Notes: generated by a model not told the origin, from the letters alone. 64,000 nucleotides of DNA from Mycobacterium shigaense (GCF_002356315.1 NZ_AP018164.1:2356001-2420000), one strand, 5' to 3'. Shown: positions 39,708 to 49,619, counted from the first letter of the stretch. Translations and numbers: made by a program.

Positions 39708-40324
39708 CAGCGAAATCCGTAGTCGTCTTGGATTATGGCTCCGGTAATCTGCGATCGGCTCAACGCGCACTGCAGCGAGTCGGTGCCTCGGTCGAAGTCA
39801 CCGATGACGCGCGTGTGGCCGCAGCGGCCGACGGGCTGGTGGTGCCGGGCGTCGGCGCCTTCGAGGCCTGTATGCGGGGCCTGCGCGAGATCGACGGCGA
39901 ACGGATCATCGCCGACCGGGTGGCCTCCGGGCGCCCGGTGCTCGGGGTCTGCGTCGGCATGCAGATCATGTTTGCGCGCGGCGTGGAATTCGGGGTCGAG
40001 GCCGCCGGCTGCGGGCAATGGCCAGGGGCAGTCACCCGGCTCGACGCCCCGGTCATCCCGCACATGGGCTGGAACATCGTGAAAGCGGGCCCGGGCAGTG
40101 CACTGTTCAAGGGGCTGGACGACACCGCGCGCTTCTACTTCGTGCATTCCTACGCCGCGCAGGACTGGCAGGGCGCACCGGACGCGGTGTTGACCTGGGC
40201 CACACATCACGTACCGTTTTTGGCTGCCGTTGAGGACGGGCCGCTGGCCGCCACCCAATTCCATCCGGAAAAGAGTGGCGATGCCGGTGCGGCCGTATTG
40301 AGCAATTGGGTCGAGGGACTGTAG
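39704..40324 (+). CDS. hisH: Imidazole glycerol phosphate synthase glutaminase subunit HisH
   Basis: A 206-residue class I glutamine amidotransferase. The nucleophile is C83 in [11 protein letters not shown] and the His-Glu pair is in the C-terminal [11 protein letters not shown]. The oxyanion strand [10 protein letters not shown] is also typical. It releases ammonia from glutamine for HisF through the HisHF tunnel. GTG 39704 overlaps the hisB stop; its TAG is followed directly, with no gap, by the ATG of priA. Confidence 0.96.
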
Positions 40325-41059
40325 ATGCCGCTGATCTTGTTACCCGCTGTCGACGTGGTCGAGGGCCGGGCCGTGCGCCTGGTCCAGGGCAAGGCGGGCA
40401 GCGAAACCGAATACGGCTCGGCGCTGGACGCCGCGCTGGGCTGGCAGCGCGACGGCGGCGAATGGATCCACCTGGTGGACCTGGACGCCGCGTTCGGCCG
40501 CGGCTCCAACCGGGAATTGCTCGCGGAGGTGGTGGGCAAGCTCGACGTGAAAGTCGAACTGTCCGGGGGTATCCGCGACGACGATTCGCTGACCGCGGCT
40601 CTGCGGACCGGCTGCGCTAGGGTCAACCTGGGGACCGCAGCCCTGGAGGACCCGCAGTGGTGCGCGCGGGCGATCGCCGAGCACGGCGACAAAGTGGCCG
40701 TCGGCCTGGATGTCCAGATCGTCGACGGGCAGCACCGGTTGCGCGGACGCGGCTGGGAGACCGACGGCGGCGATCTCTGGGAGGTGCTGGAACGCCTTGA
40801 CAGTGAAGGCTGTTCGCGGTTCGTCGTCACCGACGTCACCAAGGACGGCACCTTGGGCGGCCCGAACCTCGACCTGCTGGCGCGCGTCACCGAGCGCACC
40901 GACGCACCGGTGATCGCCTCCGGTGGGGTGTCCAGCCTCGACGACCTGCGCGCCATCGCGACGCTGACCGACCGCGGCGTCGAGGGTGCGATCGTCGGCA
41001 AGGCCCTCTACGCCGGGCGGTTCACTCTGCCCCAGGCGCTGGACGCGGTACGGGAGTAG
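40325..41059 (+). CDS. priA: Bifunctional phosphoribosyl isomerase PriA (HisA/TrpF)
   Basis: A 244-residue (beta/alpha)8 isomerase that in actinobacteria serves both histidine (ProFAR isomerase) and tryptophan (PRA isomerase) synthesis. The catalytic pair corresponds to D10 ([10 protein letters not shown]) and D174 ([11 protein letters not shown]); R18 and W144, the residues that swing between the two active-site forms in M. tuberculosis PriA, are both kept. The trp cluster at 47408-52671 has no trpF, consistent with dual function. ATG 40325 directly abuts the hisH stop. The impA start follows after 7 bases. Confidence 0.95.
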   Translation: MPLILLPAVDVVEGRAVRLVQGKAGSETEYGSALDAALGWQRDGGEWIHLVDLDAAFGRGSNRELLAEVVGKLDVKVELSGGIRDDDSLTAALRTGCARVNLGTAALEDPQWCARAIAEHGDKVAVGLDVQIVDGQHRLRGRGWETDGGDLWEVLERLDSEGCSRFVVTDVTKDGTLGGPNLDLLARVTERTDAPVIASGGVSSLDDLRAIATLTDRGVEGAIVGKALYAGRFTLPQALDAVRE

Positions 41060-41066
41060 GAGCGCA

Positions 41067-41867
41067 ATGGACCTCAACGCGCTGGTGGCCGAGGCGTCGG
41101 TCATTCTCGACGCGGCGGTCGAGCCGTTCCTGGCCGGTCATCGCGCCGATTCGGCGGTGCGCAAGAAGGGCAACGACTTCGCGACCGCCGTCGATCTGGC
41201 GATCGAGCGGCAGGTCGTCGCCGCGCTGGAAAAGGCCACCGGCATCGGCGTGCACGGGGAGGAATTCGGCGGCACGCCCGTCGACTCGCCGTGGGTGTGG
41301 GTGTTGGATCCGGTAGACGGCACCTTTAACTACGCCGCGGGATCGCCGATGGCCGCGATCCTGCTGGGGCTGCTGCACGAGGGCAAGCCGGTGGCGGGGC
41401 TGACCTGGCTGCCGTTCACCGACGAGCGCTACACCGCGGTCGAGGGCGGCCCGCTGCTGAAAAACGATGTGCCGCAACCATTGCTGACCCCGGTCGACGT
41501 CACCGACTCGCTGATCGCTGTCGGCACGTTCAACACGGACTCCCGCGGTCGGTTTCCCGGACGGTATCGGCTGGCGGTATTGGAAAACCTGAGCCGGGTG
41601 TCGTCACGGCTGCGCATGCACGGCGCCACAGGCATCGACCTCGCTTACGTTGCCGACGGAATACTCAGCAGCGCAATTCATTTCGGTGGGCAAGTCTGGG
41701 ACCACGCCGCCGGCATCGCACTGGTGCAGGCCGCGGGCGGCGTCGTGACCGAACTGAGCGGTCAGCCCTGGACCACCGCCTCGCGGTCGGTTCTGGTCGC
41801 GGCGCCGGGCGCCCACGCGCAGGTCCTCGAAATCCTGCGTGCCACCGGCAGACCGGAGGACTTCTGA
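41067..41867 (+). CDS. impA: Inositol monophosphatase family protein ImpA
   Basis: A 266-residue Mg-dependent phosphatase. The metal motif [13 protein letters not shown] (DPxDGT) and the late motif [11 protein letters not shown] (WDxAAG) are intact, along with GEEFGG for the first metal ligand. The gene is embedded in the his operon between priA and hisF, as Rv1604 is in M. tuberculosis. A histidinol-phosphatase role is tempting, but in M. tuberculosis that activity has been assigned elsewhere (Rv3137), so inositol or another sugar phosphate remains possible. ATG 41067 follows a TAGGAG ribosome site. Confidence 0.88.
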   Translation: MDLNALVAEASVILDAAVEPFLAGHRADSAVRKKGNDFATAVDLAIERQVVAALEKATGIGVHGEEFGGTPVDSPWVWVLDPVDGTFNYAAGSPMAAILLGLLHEGKPVAGLTWLPFTDERYTAVEGGPLLKNDVPQPLLTPVDVTDSLIAVGTFNTDSRGRFPGRYRLAVLENLSRVSSRLRMHGATGIDLAYVADGILSSAIHFGGQVWDHAAGIALVQAAGGVVTELSGQPWTTASRSVLVAAPGAHAQVLEILRATGRPEDF

Positions 41868-41868
41868 C

Positions 41869-42654
41869 ATGGACTTGGGCACCGACCTTGCCGTGCGTGT
41901 GATTCCCTGCCTGGACGTCGATGACGGGCGGGTCGTCAAGGGAGTCAACTTCCAGAATTTGCGCGACGCGGGCGACCCGGTGGAGCTCGCGGCGGCCTAC
42001 GACGCCGAGGGCGCCGACGAGCTGACCTTTCTCGACGTCACCGCGTCGTCGTCGGGCAGGGCCACCATGCTCGAGGTGGTCCGCCGCAGCGCCGAGCAGG
42101 TTTTTATCCCGCTGACGGTGGGCGGCGGGGTGCGGGCAGTGGCCGACGTCGACGTGTTGTTGCGGGCGGGAGCCGACAAGGTGTCGGTGAACACCGCGGC
42201 GATCGCGCACCCGGATCTGTTGGCGGAAATGGCAACACAGTTCGGCTCGCAGTGCATCGTGCTGTCGGTGGACGCCCGCACGGTGCCCGCCGGGTCGACG
42301 CCTACGCCGTCGGGCTGGGAGGTGACCACCCACGGCGGCCGGCGTGGGACCGGGATCGACGCGGTCGAGTGGGCGGCGCGCGGCGCCGAGCTCGGTGTGG
42401 GGGAGATCCTGCTGAACTCGATGGACGCCGACGGCACCAAGGCCGGCTTCGACCTGGCCATGCTGCGCGCGGTCCGGGCGGCGGTCACCGTGCCGGTGAT
42501 CGCCAGCGGCGGCGCCGGAGCGGCCGAACATTTCGCGCCCGCGGTTGCCGCCGGTGCCGATGCGGTGCTGGCGGCCAGCGTCTTTCACTTCGGCGAGTTG
42601 ACGATCGGACAGGTGAAGGCCGTCATGGCGGCAGCAGGGATCACCGTACGATGA
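41869..42654 (+). CDS. hisF: Imidazole glycerol phosphate synthase cyclase subunit HisF
   Basis: A 261-residue (beta/alpha)8 cyclase that combines PRFAR with HisH-derived ammonia to yield IGP and AICAR. The first catalytic Asp is D16 in [15 protein letters not shown]; the second is in VLSVDARTV. The phosphate-binding glycine motifs VGGGVR and [11 protein letters not shown] are present. ATG 41869 begins one base after the impA stop. The N-terminus is a few residues shorter than Rv1605. Its stop overlaps hisI. Confidence 0.96.
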   Translation: MDLGTDLAVRVIPCLDVDDGRVVKGVNFQNLRDAGDPVELAAAYDAEGADELTFLDVTASSSGRATMLEVVRRSAEQVFIPLTVGGGVRAVADVDVLLRAGADKVSVNTAAIAHPDLLAEMATQFGSQCIVLSVDARTVPAGSTPTPSGWEVTTHGGRRGTGIDAVEWAARGAELGVGEILLNSMDADGTKAGFDLAMLRAVRAAVTVPVIASGGAGAAEHFAPAVAAGADAVLAASVFHFGELTIGQVKAVMAAAGITVR

Positions 42655-43004
42655 CGCTCGATCCGCGAATCGCCGCACGTCTAAAACGCAACGCCGACGG
42701 CCTGTTCGCCGCCGTGGTACAGGAGCGCAGCAGCGGCGACGTGTTGATGGTCGCCTGGATGGACGACGAGGCGTTGGCCCGCACCCTGGAAACCCGTGAA
42801 GCCACCTACTTTTCGCGGTCCCGCGGCGAGCAGTGGATCAAGGGCGCGACATCGGGGCACACCCAGCGCGTGCACTCGGTGCGCTTGGACTGCGACGGGG
42901 ACACCGTGCTGTTGACCGTCGATCAGGTCGGCGGCGCGTGCCACACCGGAGACCACAGCTGCTTTGACGCCGACGTGCTGCTAGAGCCGGATGATAGGCC
43001 CTGA
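42651..43004 (+). CDS. hisI: Phosphoribosyl-AMP cyclohydrolase HisI
   Basis: A 117-residue zinc/magnesium enzyme that opens the adenine ring of PR-AMP in the third step of histidine synthesis. Motifs: [30 protein letters not shown], and the zinc cysteines in RLDCDGDTV and [12 protein letters not shown]. It is the monofunctional form (no HisE domain). ATG 42651 overlaps the hisF stop. It ends the his operon; 5 bases later the convergent FAD oxidase gene ends. Confidence 0.95.
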   Translation: MTLDPRIAARLKRNADGLFAAVVQERSSGDVLMVAWMDDEALARTLETREATYFSRSRGEQWIKGATSGHTQRVHSVRLDCDGDTVLLTVDQVGGACHTGDHSCFDADVLLEPDDRP

Positions 43005-43009
43005 CCCGA

Positions 43010-44092
43010 CTAGCAGCGGAACTTCACGAAAAAGTTCCGGTGGGCATCGAGGATGCGTTCAATGTCTGCCGGTTGTGCGGTGGCATCTTGAACGTGATGT
43101 TCGTAGGTGCCACCCAAGATGATTCCGTCGGTCCGGGGAATCATGTAGCCAATGTCCTGGAAGTGGTAGGAGTAACGGATTTCGGGCTGTGGCAATAGGA
43201 TTGCTAGTTGTCCACGTACTGGAATCAATTCGCTGTCCCCGGTCAGCGCGGCGGCGCCAAATCCGGTGCAGTTGAAGACGAGCTGCTCTGGTAGCCCTGT
43301 GATATCGCCGATAGACGCGAACTCACGGATTTGGATTGTCCCGCCGGCGGTTTGCAGATCGCGGATCATCTGACGCAAGTAGCGGCCAGTTTCGACATAC
43401 AGGGTCTCGAAATATGTGACTTCGTCGATGGGGAATGGATGTTCATCTCGTGACAACACGCGGCGGTTGGGTGGAAATGTGGGAAGAAGTTCGGATACAG
43501 CGTTGCTGTCTTCGTAGCTGGCGAGCCAGCGAACGCCGTAGTCGTCACCAACCAGGGTCTGGAATCGGCGCCAGCTGTAGGCGGCGGCGGTGAGGAATCG
43601 CTGGCGCCATTCCGCGGTGACTATCTTTTCGTCGAAGTGATTCACCGGTTCCCACTTTCCGCCAGCAATATCGGAGGTGGTGTCCGGTGGCAGTGTCTTG
43701 GTGTAGACCGTCACGTCAAAGCCGGCTTCCTGCACTAGGCGTGCGGTGCTGAGTCCCACGACTCCGGCCCCAATCACCGCGACCGGCCCGTGATGGCCTG
43801 GCAGGCCGAGATCGACCGCGAGTTTGGAGGTACCCCAGGACAGTGTGATCCCAGCCCCGCCGTGGCCGTAGTTATGCACCAACCGCTGAGCACCAACGGA
43901 TTCGGCGCGTACGACGAACCCGCCGGGACGGTACGGCCGCAGGCCTGCCGTGGTGTGGATTACTCGCTGCGGGGTGACCTCGACCATAGGCATGCACATA
44001 TCGCCGGGCATCTGCTTACGACCCGGTGCCGACAGGATTGTCGAGACTGCTGCTGCGGCCTTCATTGGGAAACCGAGACGATCCACGCGCAT
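43010..44092 (-). CDS. D-amino-acid-oxidase-family FAD oxidoreductase with circularly permuted domain order
   Basis: A 360-residue flavoprotein. In ordinary D-amino-acid oxidases the order is GxGxxG at the N-terminus, ..., then GLRPxRP and HNYGHGGxG at the C-terminus. Here GLRPYRP (50-56) and HNYGHGGAG (73-81) come first, followed by the Rossmann loop GAGVVG (108-113), AGGKWEP (143-149), NCTGFGA (274-280), PVRGQ (291-295) and YMIPRTDGIILGG (316-328), where the protein ends. The substrate-carboxylate Arg (R52) and the active-site Tyr (Y316) are kept, so the site can be rebuilt. The N-terminal 30 residues (VDRLGFPMKAAAAVS...) look like a decayed Tat-type leader. Base composition is lower in G+C than its neighbours. 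The start may be GTG 44086, better spaced from AGGAG. Confidence 0.82.
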   Translation of the reverse strand: MRVDRLGFPMKAAAAVSTILSAPGRKQMPGDMCMPMVEVTPQRVIHTTAGLRPYRPGGFVVRAESVGAQRLVHNYGHGGAGITLSWGTSKLAVDLGLPGHHGPVAVIGAGVVGLSTARLVQEAGFDVTVYTKTLPPDTTSDIAGGKWEPVNHFDEKIVTAEWRQRFLTAAAYSWRRFQTLVGDDYGVRWLASYEDSNAVSELLPTFPPNRRVLSRDEHPFPIDEVTYFETLYVETGRYLRQMIRDLQTAGGTIQIREFASIGDITGLPEQLVFNCTGFGAAALTGDSELIPVRGQLAILLPQPEIRYSYHFQDIGYMIPRTDGIILGGTYEHHVQDATAQPADIERILDAHRNFFVKFRC

Positions 44093-44127
44093 CTCCTAGC
44101 CAGGCACGAACGACGACTCCGATAACA

Positions 44128-44156
44128 ATATATGATCAAACTCGGGATATGTGATC
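44128..44156. promoter_or_regulatory. Direct repeat in the promoter of the permuted oxidase gene
   Basis: ATATATGATC (44128-44137) and ATATGTGATC (44147-44156) match at 9 of 10 bases with a 19-base period, in a strikingly AT-rich stretch upstream of the leftward oxidase gene. This is likely promoter plus operator for a gene brought in from elsewhere. Confidence 0.4.
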
Positions 44157-44192
44157 GTCGCCGCAGGCGAGGTGGCTACTGGCACCCGAGAA

Positions 44193-45701
44193 TCAAGCCC
44201 GACCCACGTCCAAACTATTGGCCGCTGCGATCGCCGCGCGGGGCCACTCGTGTCGGAACACCGCCGGTGAGATGCGTTCGCGGCGAATGACTTCGAGATC
44301 GATCGCCCTCCCGTTGATCACCGCGTTCGGCACCCGGAACGAGTAGGCCGGCTCGTCGGTGGCCACGGCCAGGATGGCGTCCTTATCGGTGAAGTTGTTG
44401 GCGCGCATGGTGTCCTCGGCCCAGCGCAGCGGCTTGAGGCCGTCGAAGTTCTTGACGTACACCACCCACAGCCTGCTGCCTTGCGTGTCGTAGAGCTTGC
44501 GAAGCGCTCGGTTTACCGCGTCGTACTCGAGGGGACCGAGCGCATTCGCGTTGTCGGTGATTTGGCCGGACAGCTTGAGCGCCGGCTTGGCCGACGGCTG
44601 GCTACTTGGCGGTGCCACCGGTTGCGAGGTGGCTGCGCCGTTGCCGGATTGGCTGGAGTCGCCCAGCAGGCGGACGCCGACGAGTACCGCAAGCCCGATC
44701 AGCGCGACGCCGACGATCGCCGAGACCGCGAGCGCCGTGCGCCGGTTGCTGCGCACGGGCGGCGTTGCGCCCGAGGTGATTCGCGGCGCGGCGATCACAT
44801 CCGTCGCGATCGCGGCGGCCTGGGTCGGAGCCACCGCCTCGGCCGCTGGCGAGGTGCCGAGCTGCGCGCCCAGCGCGGCCGCGAAATCCGCGCACGTCGC
44901 ATAGCGGTTGGCCGGATCCTTCGCAAGCGCCTTATCGAGCGCGCCGTCAAGGTCGGCCAACTCGGGCCGGCGCTCACTGATTGACGGCGGTGGCTCCGAC
45001 AAATGCTGGGTGATGACCACCGCCGGGTTGGAGTTGTGGAACGGGGCCGAGCCGGTCAGCAGGTTGAACGCGGTGCAGCCGAGGGCGTATTGGTCGGCGC
45101 GGCCGTTAAGGTCCAGCCCTCGCAGTTGCTCGGGCGCGCAGTAGGCGGTCGTGCCGATCAACATGTTCGTCGCGGTCAGGCCGCTGACCTCGCCCAGCTC
45201 GCGGGCGATACCGAAGTCGGCGAGCAGGATGCGCCGCCGTGGATTGGCCTCACCCAGCAGAATGTTGGCCGGTTTGACATCGCGGTGCAGCAGGCCGCGC
45301 GAGTGGGCGTAGTCGAGCGCGTCGGCGACGGCCGAAACGATCTCGACGACGTCGGCTTTGGGCATTCCCGAAGGGAACCGCTCCCGAAGCAGCCGCGCGG
45401 CGTCGGTGCCCTCGACGTAATCCATCGAAATCCACAGTCGGCCTTCGTATTCGCCGCGGTCGTGGATGCCGACGATGTGCTCGTTGTACAAGCTGCCTGC
45501 GAGGTCGGCTTCCCGGTTAAAGCGTTGACGGAATTCGAGGTCATCGGTCAGTTCGGCGGGCAGGATTTTCAGCGCATCGCGCCGGGGCAGCCGTGGGTGC
45601 GCAGCCAGATACACCTCGCCCATGCCGCCGACCCCCAGCCGGCGAACGATCGTGTATCCAGCGAAGTCGGTGCCTTCGGGTAGCCCGTCGCTTTGCGGCA
45701 T
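44193..45701 (-). CDS. Receptor-type Ser/Thr protein kinase with extracytoplasmic TPM-like domain
   Basis: A 502-residue PknB-type kinase. Kinase domain about 14-280: glycine loop [12 protein letters not shown] (22-33), Lys45 in DALKIL, HRD loop [11 protein letters not shown] (139-149), DFG 162-164 and CAPEQL 188-193. A basic stop and one membrane helix (about 322-345) follow, then a Ser/Pro/Gln linker and an outside domain (about 379-500). The outside domain is not PASTA; segments [22 protein letters not shown] and [20 protein letters not shown] resemble the TPM (Psb32/MOLO-1) domain. All catalytic residues are present, so it should be active. It is absent between hisI and chaA in M. tuberculosis. 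Divergent from chaA. Confidence 0.87.
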   Translation of the reverse strand: MPQSDGLPEGTDFAGYTIVRRLGVGGMGEVYLAAHPRLPRRDALKILPAELTDDLEFRQRFNREADLAGSLYNEHIVGIHDRGEYEGRLWISMDYVEGTDAARLLRERFPSGMPKADVVEIVSAVADALDYAHSRGLLHRDVKPANILLGEANPRRRILLADFGIARELGEVSGLTATNMLIGTTAYCAPEQLRGLDLNGRADQYALGCTAFNLLTGSAPFHNSNPAVVITQHLSEPPPSISERRPELADLDGALDKALAKDPANRYATCADFAAALGAQLGTSPAAEAVAPTQAAAIATDVIAAPRITSGATPPVRSNRRTALAVSAIVGVALIGLAVLVGVRLLGDSSQSGNGAATSQPVAPPSSQPSAKPALKLSGQITDNANALGPLEYDAVNRALRKLYDTQGSRLWVVYVKNFDGLKPLRWAEDTMRANNFTDKDAILAVATDEPAYSFRVPNAVINGRAIDLEVIRRERISPAVFRHEWPRAAIAAANSLDVGRA

Positions 45702-45777
45702 GTGAGCATGCTACTGAGACGACATGGCGATCACGGACTGTGACGCCGCCGGCTGATTTCCACAAGAATGGCGGGCG

Positions 45778-46872
45778 ATGCGCAATAGCCGGGTGTCCTG
45801 GAATGTGGTTGTCCCGCTAATAGCCCTCGTCCTGCTGGCACTGACCTGGGGCGCGACGCCCGGGCCGATGCTCGCCCTCCTCGAGGCGGTCTTTCTCATC
45901 GGGTCGGTGCTGGCCGCGGTGCACCACGCGGAGGTGGTCGCACACCGGGTCGGAGAGCCGTTCGGGTCGCTGGTGCTTGCCGCAGCCGTGACGGTCATCG
46001 AGCTGGCGCTGATCGTCGAGCTGATGGCCTCCGGCGGCAGCGACGCGGCGACCCTGGCCCGAGACACCGCGTTCGCCGCGCTGATGATCTGTACCAACGG
46101 CATCGCCGGCTTGTCGCTGTTGCTCGGCTCCCATCGGTACGGCGTGACCTTGTTCAACCCGCACGGCAGCGGCGCGGCGCTGGCCACGCTCATCACGCTG
46201 GCGACGTTGAGCCTGGTGCTGCCGACGTTCACCACCAGCCATAGCGGGCCGCAATTCTCGCCCGGCCAGCTTGAGTTCGCCGCCGTCGCCTCGCTGCTGC
46301 TCTACCTGCTGTTCGTTTTCACCCAAACCGTGCGGCATCGCGACTTTTTTCTGCCCGTCGCGCAGAAGGGTCAGCAAGGCCTGTTCGAGGACGACACCCA
46401 CGCGGATCCGCCGAGCACGTCGGCGGCGCTGCGCAGCCTGGGGCTGCTGATGGTGGCGCTGGTCGCGGTCGTGGGCCTGGCCGAACAGGAATCGCCCGCC
46501 GTCGAGAAATTGGTGTCGGCCGCGGGATTCCCGCACTCGTTCGTCGGTGTGGTGATCGCGTCGCTGGTGCTGCTGCCCGAGACCCTCGCGGCAGTGCGCG
46601 CGGCGCGGCAGGGCCGCATCCAGACCAGCCTGAATCTGGCCTACGGTTCGGCGATGGCCAGCATCGGGCTCACCATTCCGGGTATCGCGCTCGCGTCGAT
46701 CTGGCTGCAGGGCCCGCTGATTCTCGGCCTGGGCCCCACCCAGCTGGTGCTGTTCGCGTCTACCGTGGTGATCAGCATGCTCACCGTGGTCCCAGGGCGG
46801 GCCACCCGACTGCAGGGTGAAGTTCACCTGGTATTACTCACCGCTTATGCGTTTCTGTCGATCATCCCGTAA
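45778..46872 (+). CDS. chaA: ChaA-type calcium/proton (ionic) antiporter
   Basis: A 364-residue inner-membrane exchanger of the CaCA superfamily with about eleven helices and the duplicated alpha-repeat. The first repeat shows HRVGEPFGSLVLAAAVTVIELALI (about 60-83), with the acidic residues that bind the cation; the second shows FVGVVIASLVLLPETLAAVRAARQG. A hydrophilic loop (about 200-220) separates the halves. It matches Rv1607. ATG 45778 is the first start. It likely exports Ca2+ or Na+/K+ for protons. Convergent with bcp. Confidence 0.9.
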   Translation: MRNSRVSWNVVVPLIALVLLALTWGATPGPMLALLEAVFLIGSVLAAVHHAEVVAHRVGEPFGSLVLAAAVTVIELALIVELMASGGSDAATLARDTAFAALMICTNGIAGLSLLLGSHRYGVTLFNPHGSGAALATLITLATLSLVLPTFTTSHSGPQFSPGQLEFAAVASLLLYLLFVFTQTVRHRDFFLPVAQKGQQGLFEDDTHADPPSTSAALRSLGLLMVALVAVVGLAEQESPAVEKLVSAAGFPHSFVGVVIASLVLLPETLAAVRAARQGRIQTSLNLAYGSAMASIGLTIPGIALASIWLQGPLILGLGPTQLVLFASTVVISMLTVVPGRATRLQGEVHLVLLTAYAFLSIIP

Positions 46873-46891
46873 AGCCAAGCAGCGCAACCCA

Positions 46892-47356
46892 TTACGCCGA
46901 CGAACGGGCCCGTAGTGTCGCGAGTGCCTGGTCGGCGTGGGTGTCCATGCTGAATTCGCTGGCGATCACGTCGAGCACGGTGCGGTCCGTGTCGATCACA
47001 AAGGTGGTGCGTTTAACCGGCATCAGTTTGCCCAGCAGGCCGCGCTTGACCCCGAATTGGTTTGCCACGGCGCCGTCGTTGTCCGACAGCAGGGGATAGT
47101 CGAAGTTCTCCTTGTCGGCGAACTTGGCCTGCTTGGCGACCTCGTCGGTGCTGATGCCGACCCGGTTGGCGCCGACGGCAGCGAATTCGGCGGCGAGGTC
47201 GCGGAAATGACACGCCTCCTTGGTGCAGCCGGGCGTCATCGCTGCGGGGTAGAAGAACAGGACCACGGGCCCGGTGGACAGGAGCTCGCTGAGTTTGCGG
47301 GGCGTTCCGCTCTGATCGGGAAGTTCGAAGTCGGCGACGATGTCTCCAGATTTCAT
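46892..47356 (-). CDS. bcpB: Peroxiredoxin, bacterioferritin comigratory protein (BCP/PrxQ) family
   Basis: A 154-residue thiol peroxidase. The peroxidatic cysteine is C44 in [10 protein letters not shown] and the resolving cysteine C49 five residues later, the alpha2-type BCP arrangement. [10 protein letters not shown] and [12 protein letters not shown] are family blocks. ATG 47354-47356 is chosen because the length then equals Rv1608c and a longer start would extend into the trpE promoter. Cytoplasmic; reduces H2O2 and organic peroxides with thioredoxin or similar. Divergent from trpE, 51 bases away. Confidence 0.93.
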   Translation of the reverse strand: MKSGDIVADFELPDQSGTPRKLSELLSTGPVVLFFYPAAMTPGCTKEACHFRDLAAEFAAVGANRVGISTDEVAKQAKFADKENFDYPLLSDNDGAVANQFGVKRGLLGKLMPVKRTTFVIDTDRTVLDVIASEFSMDTHADQALATLRARSSA

Positions 47357-47407
47357 GGCCGTCAGGCTACGCCCGGGCGCGGCATTCGGATCTGCGAGGA
47401 TGGTTTC

Positions 47408-48946
47408 GTGCCCGCCCATCTCGCCGCCACCACCTCACGAGAGGAATTTCGCCTGCTCGCCGTCGAGCATCGTTTCGTCCCGGTGACCCGTAAGGTCCTG
47501 GCGGACAGCGAGACGCCGCTGTCGGCGTATCGCAAGCTCGCAGCCAATCGGCCAGGCACTTTCCTGTTGGAATCGGCCGAGAACGGCCGCTCCTGGTCGC
47601 GATGGTCATTCATCGGTGCAGGGTCGCCGTCGGCGTTGACCGTGCGGGACGGCGCGGCGGTGTGGCTGGGCGCGGTGCCCCAGGACGCGCCCACCGGCGG
47701 TGACCCGCTGGACGCACTGCGCGCCACGCTAGAGCTGCTGGCCACCGCGAAACTGTCGGGGCTGCCGCCGCTGTCGGGCGGACTGGTCGGCTTCTTCGCC
47801 TACGACCTGGTACGGCGCCTGGAACGGCTGCCCCACTCGGCGGTCGACGACCTGCAGCTGCCGGACATGCTGCTGCTGCTGGCCACCGACATGGCGGCCG
47901 TGGACCACCACGAGGGCACCATCACGCTGATCGCCAACGCCGTGAACTGGAACGGCACGGACGAGCGGGTCGATGAGGCCTACGAAGACGCGGTCGCACG
48001 CCTGGACGTGATGACCGCGGCGCTGGGCCAACCGCTGCCGTCGACGGTCGCGACGTTCAGCAGGCCCGAGCCTCGGTACCGGGCGCAGCACACCGTCGAG
48101 GAATACGGCAAGATCGTCGACTACCTTGTCGAGCAGATCGCGGCCGGTGAAGCCTTCCAGGTGGTGCCCTCGCAGCGGTTCGAGATGGACACCGACGTGG
48201 ACCCGATCGACGTATATCGCATGCTGCGGGCGACCAACCCCAGCCCCTACATGTATCTGCTGCACGTGCCGAATAGTGTTGGCGCAACGGACTTTTCGAT
48301 CGTCGGCTCGAGCCCCGAGGCGCTGGTCTCCGTCGTCGACGGCCGGGCCACGACGCACCCGATCGCCGGCACCCGGTGGCGAGGCCAGAACGAGGAAGAA
48401 GATCAGCTGCTGGAAAAGGAGCTGATGGAGGACGAGAAGGAGCGCGCCGAGCACCTGATGCTGGTCGATTTGGGGCGCAACGACCTGGGCCGGGTGTGCA
48501 CGCCGGGCACCGTCCGCGTCGAGGACTACAGCCACATCGAACGCTACAGCCATGTCATGCATCTGGTGTCGACCGTGACCGGCATGCTCGGCGCGGGCCG
48601 CACCGCACTGGACGCGGTGACGGCCTGCTTCCCGGCCGGGACGCTGTCCGGCGCACCCAAGGTGCGGGCCATGGAGCTGATCGAAGAGGTGGAAAAGACG
48701 CGCCGCGGCCTGTACGGCGGCGTCATCGGCTACCTCGACTTCGCCGGAAACGCCGATTTCGCGATCGCCATCCGCACCGCGCTGATGCGCGACGGCACCG
48801 CCTATGTCCAGGCCGGCGGGGGTGTGGTGGCCGATTCCAACGGCCCGTATGAGTACGCCGAGGCGAGCAACAAGGCGCGCGCGGTGCTCAACGCGATCGC
48901 CGCCGCCGAGACGCTGACCGTCCCGGGCGTGCACACAGATGGCTAA
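47408..48946 (+). CDS. trpE: Anthranilate synthase component I TrpE
   Basis: A 512-residue enzyme that makes anthranilate from chorismate with ammonia from TrpG (encoded elsewhere). The tryptophan feedback site is visible in [19 protein letters not shown] (about 52-70). Chorismate-binding blocks: [67 protein letters not shown] and [12 protein letters not shown] 47408 aligns with Rv1609. Its last 8 bases overlap the next membrane gene. Control of the trp cluster is not apparent as a leader peptide. Confidence 0.95.
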   Translation: MPAHLAATTSREEFRLLAVEHRFVPVTRKVLADSETPLSAYRKLAANRPGTFLLESAENGRSWSRWSFIGAGSPSALTVRDGAAVWLGAVPQDAPTGGDPLDALRATLELLATAKLSGLPPLSGGLVGFFAYDLVRRLERLPHSAVDDLQLPDMLLLLATDMAAVDHHEGTITLIANAVNWNGTDERVDEAYEDAVARLDVMTAALGQPLPSTVATFSRPEPRYRAQHTVEEYGKIVDYLVEQIAAGEAFQVVPSQRFEMDTDVDPIDVYRMLRATNPSPYMYLLHVPNSVGATDFSIVGSSPEALVSVVDGRATTHPIAGTRWRGQNEEEDQLLEKELMEDEKERAEHLMLVDLGRNDLGRVCTPGTVRVEDYSHIERYSHVMHLVSTVTGMLGAGRTALDAVTACFPAGTLSGAPKVRAMELIEEVEKTRRGLYGGVIGYLDFAGNADFAIAIRTALMRDGTAYVQAGGGVVADSNGPYEYAEASNKARAVLNAIAAAETLTVPGVHTDG

Positions 48947-49619
48947 GACTCGCCGCGGCCGGCTGACCACCGGGGTAGCGCAGTTACTGCTCGTGGTCGC
49001 GGCCGGTGGGCTGTGGACGGCCTCGCGGCTGCCCTGGGTGGTGATCCGGTCGTTCGACGGGCTGGGGCCCCCCAAGGAGGTGACCTTGTCCGGCGCGTCT
49101 TGGTCGACGGCGCTGCTGCCGCTGGCGCTGCTCGACCTGGCGATGGCCGTGGCCGCGCTGGCGGTGCGAGGCTGGGCACTGCGGGCACTGGCCGGCCTGC
49201 TGGCGCTGGCTAGCCTCGCGGTCGCCTATCTGGGCATCAGCCTGTGGGTGGTGCCCGACGTGGCCCTGCGCGGCGCCGACCTCGCGCACATTTCGCTGCT
49301 GACGCTGGTCGGGAGCGAACGGCGACATGGCGGGCCGACAATCGCCGTGCTGGCCGCGGTGTGCACATTGGTCGCCGCGGTGCTGTTGATGCGGTCGGCG
49401 TCGGTCCTGGCGTCGGACAGCTCGGGCGCGACAAAATATGCCGCGCCCGCGACACGTCGCTCAATTGCGCGACGGGAAGACCCCGCGGGGGCGATGCTGG
49501 AGGAGCCGGGCACACCAGAGATGTCGGAGCGGATGATCTGGGACGCGCTTGACGGGGGCTATGACCCGACAAGGGCCCCGACCGATACGCCCCGCGAGTC
49601 TGACACCGAGGGTCGGTGA
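48939..49619 (+). CDS. TIGR02234-type membrane protein of the trp region (Rv1610-like)
   Basis: A 226-residue protein with four membrane helices (about 11-30, 50-66, 74-98 and 127-150) and a hydrophilic, acidic C-terminal tail (about 150-226). It is the actinobacterial trp-region conserved hypothetical membrane protein, invariably between trpE and trpC. ATG 48939 overlaps the trpE stop by 8 bases. Tryptophan or anthranilate transport or a link of the pathway to the membrane has been suggested by location only; no transporter motif is visible. Confidence 0.83.
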   Translation: MAKTRRGRLTTGVAQLLLVVAAGGLWTASRLPWVVIRSFDGLGPPKEVTLSGASWSTALLPLALLDLAMAVAALAVRGWALRALAGLLALASLAVAYLGISLWVVPDVALRGADLAHISLLTLVGSERRHGGPTIAVLAAVCTLVAAVLLMRSASVLASDSSGATKYAAPATRRSIARREDPAGAMLEEPGTPEMSERMIWDALDGGYDPTRAPTDTPRESDTEGR

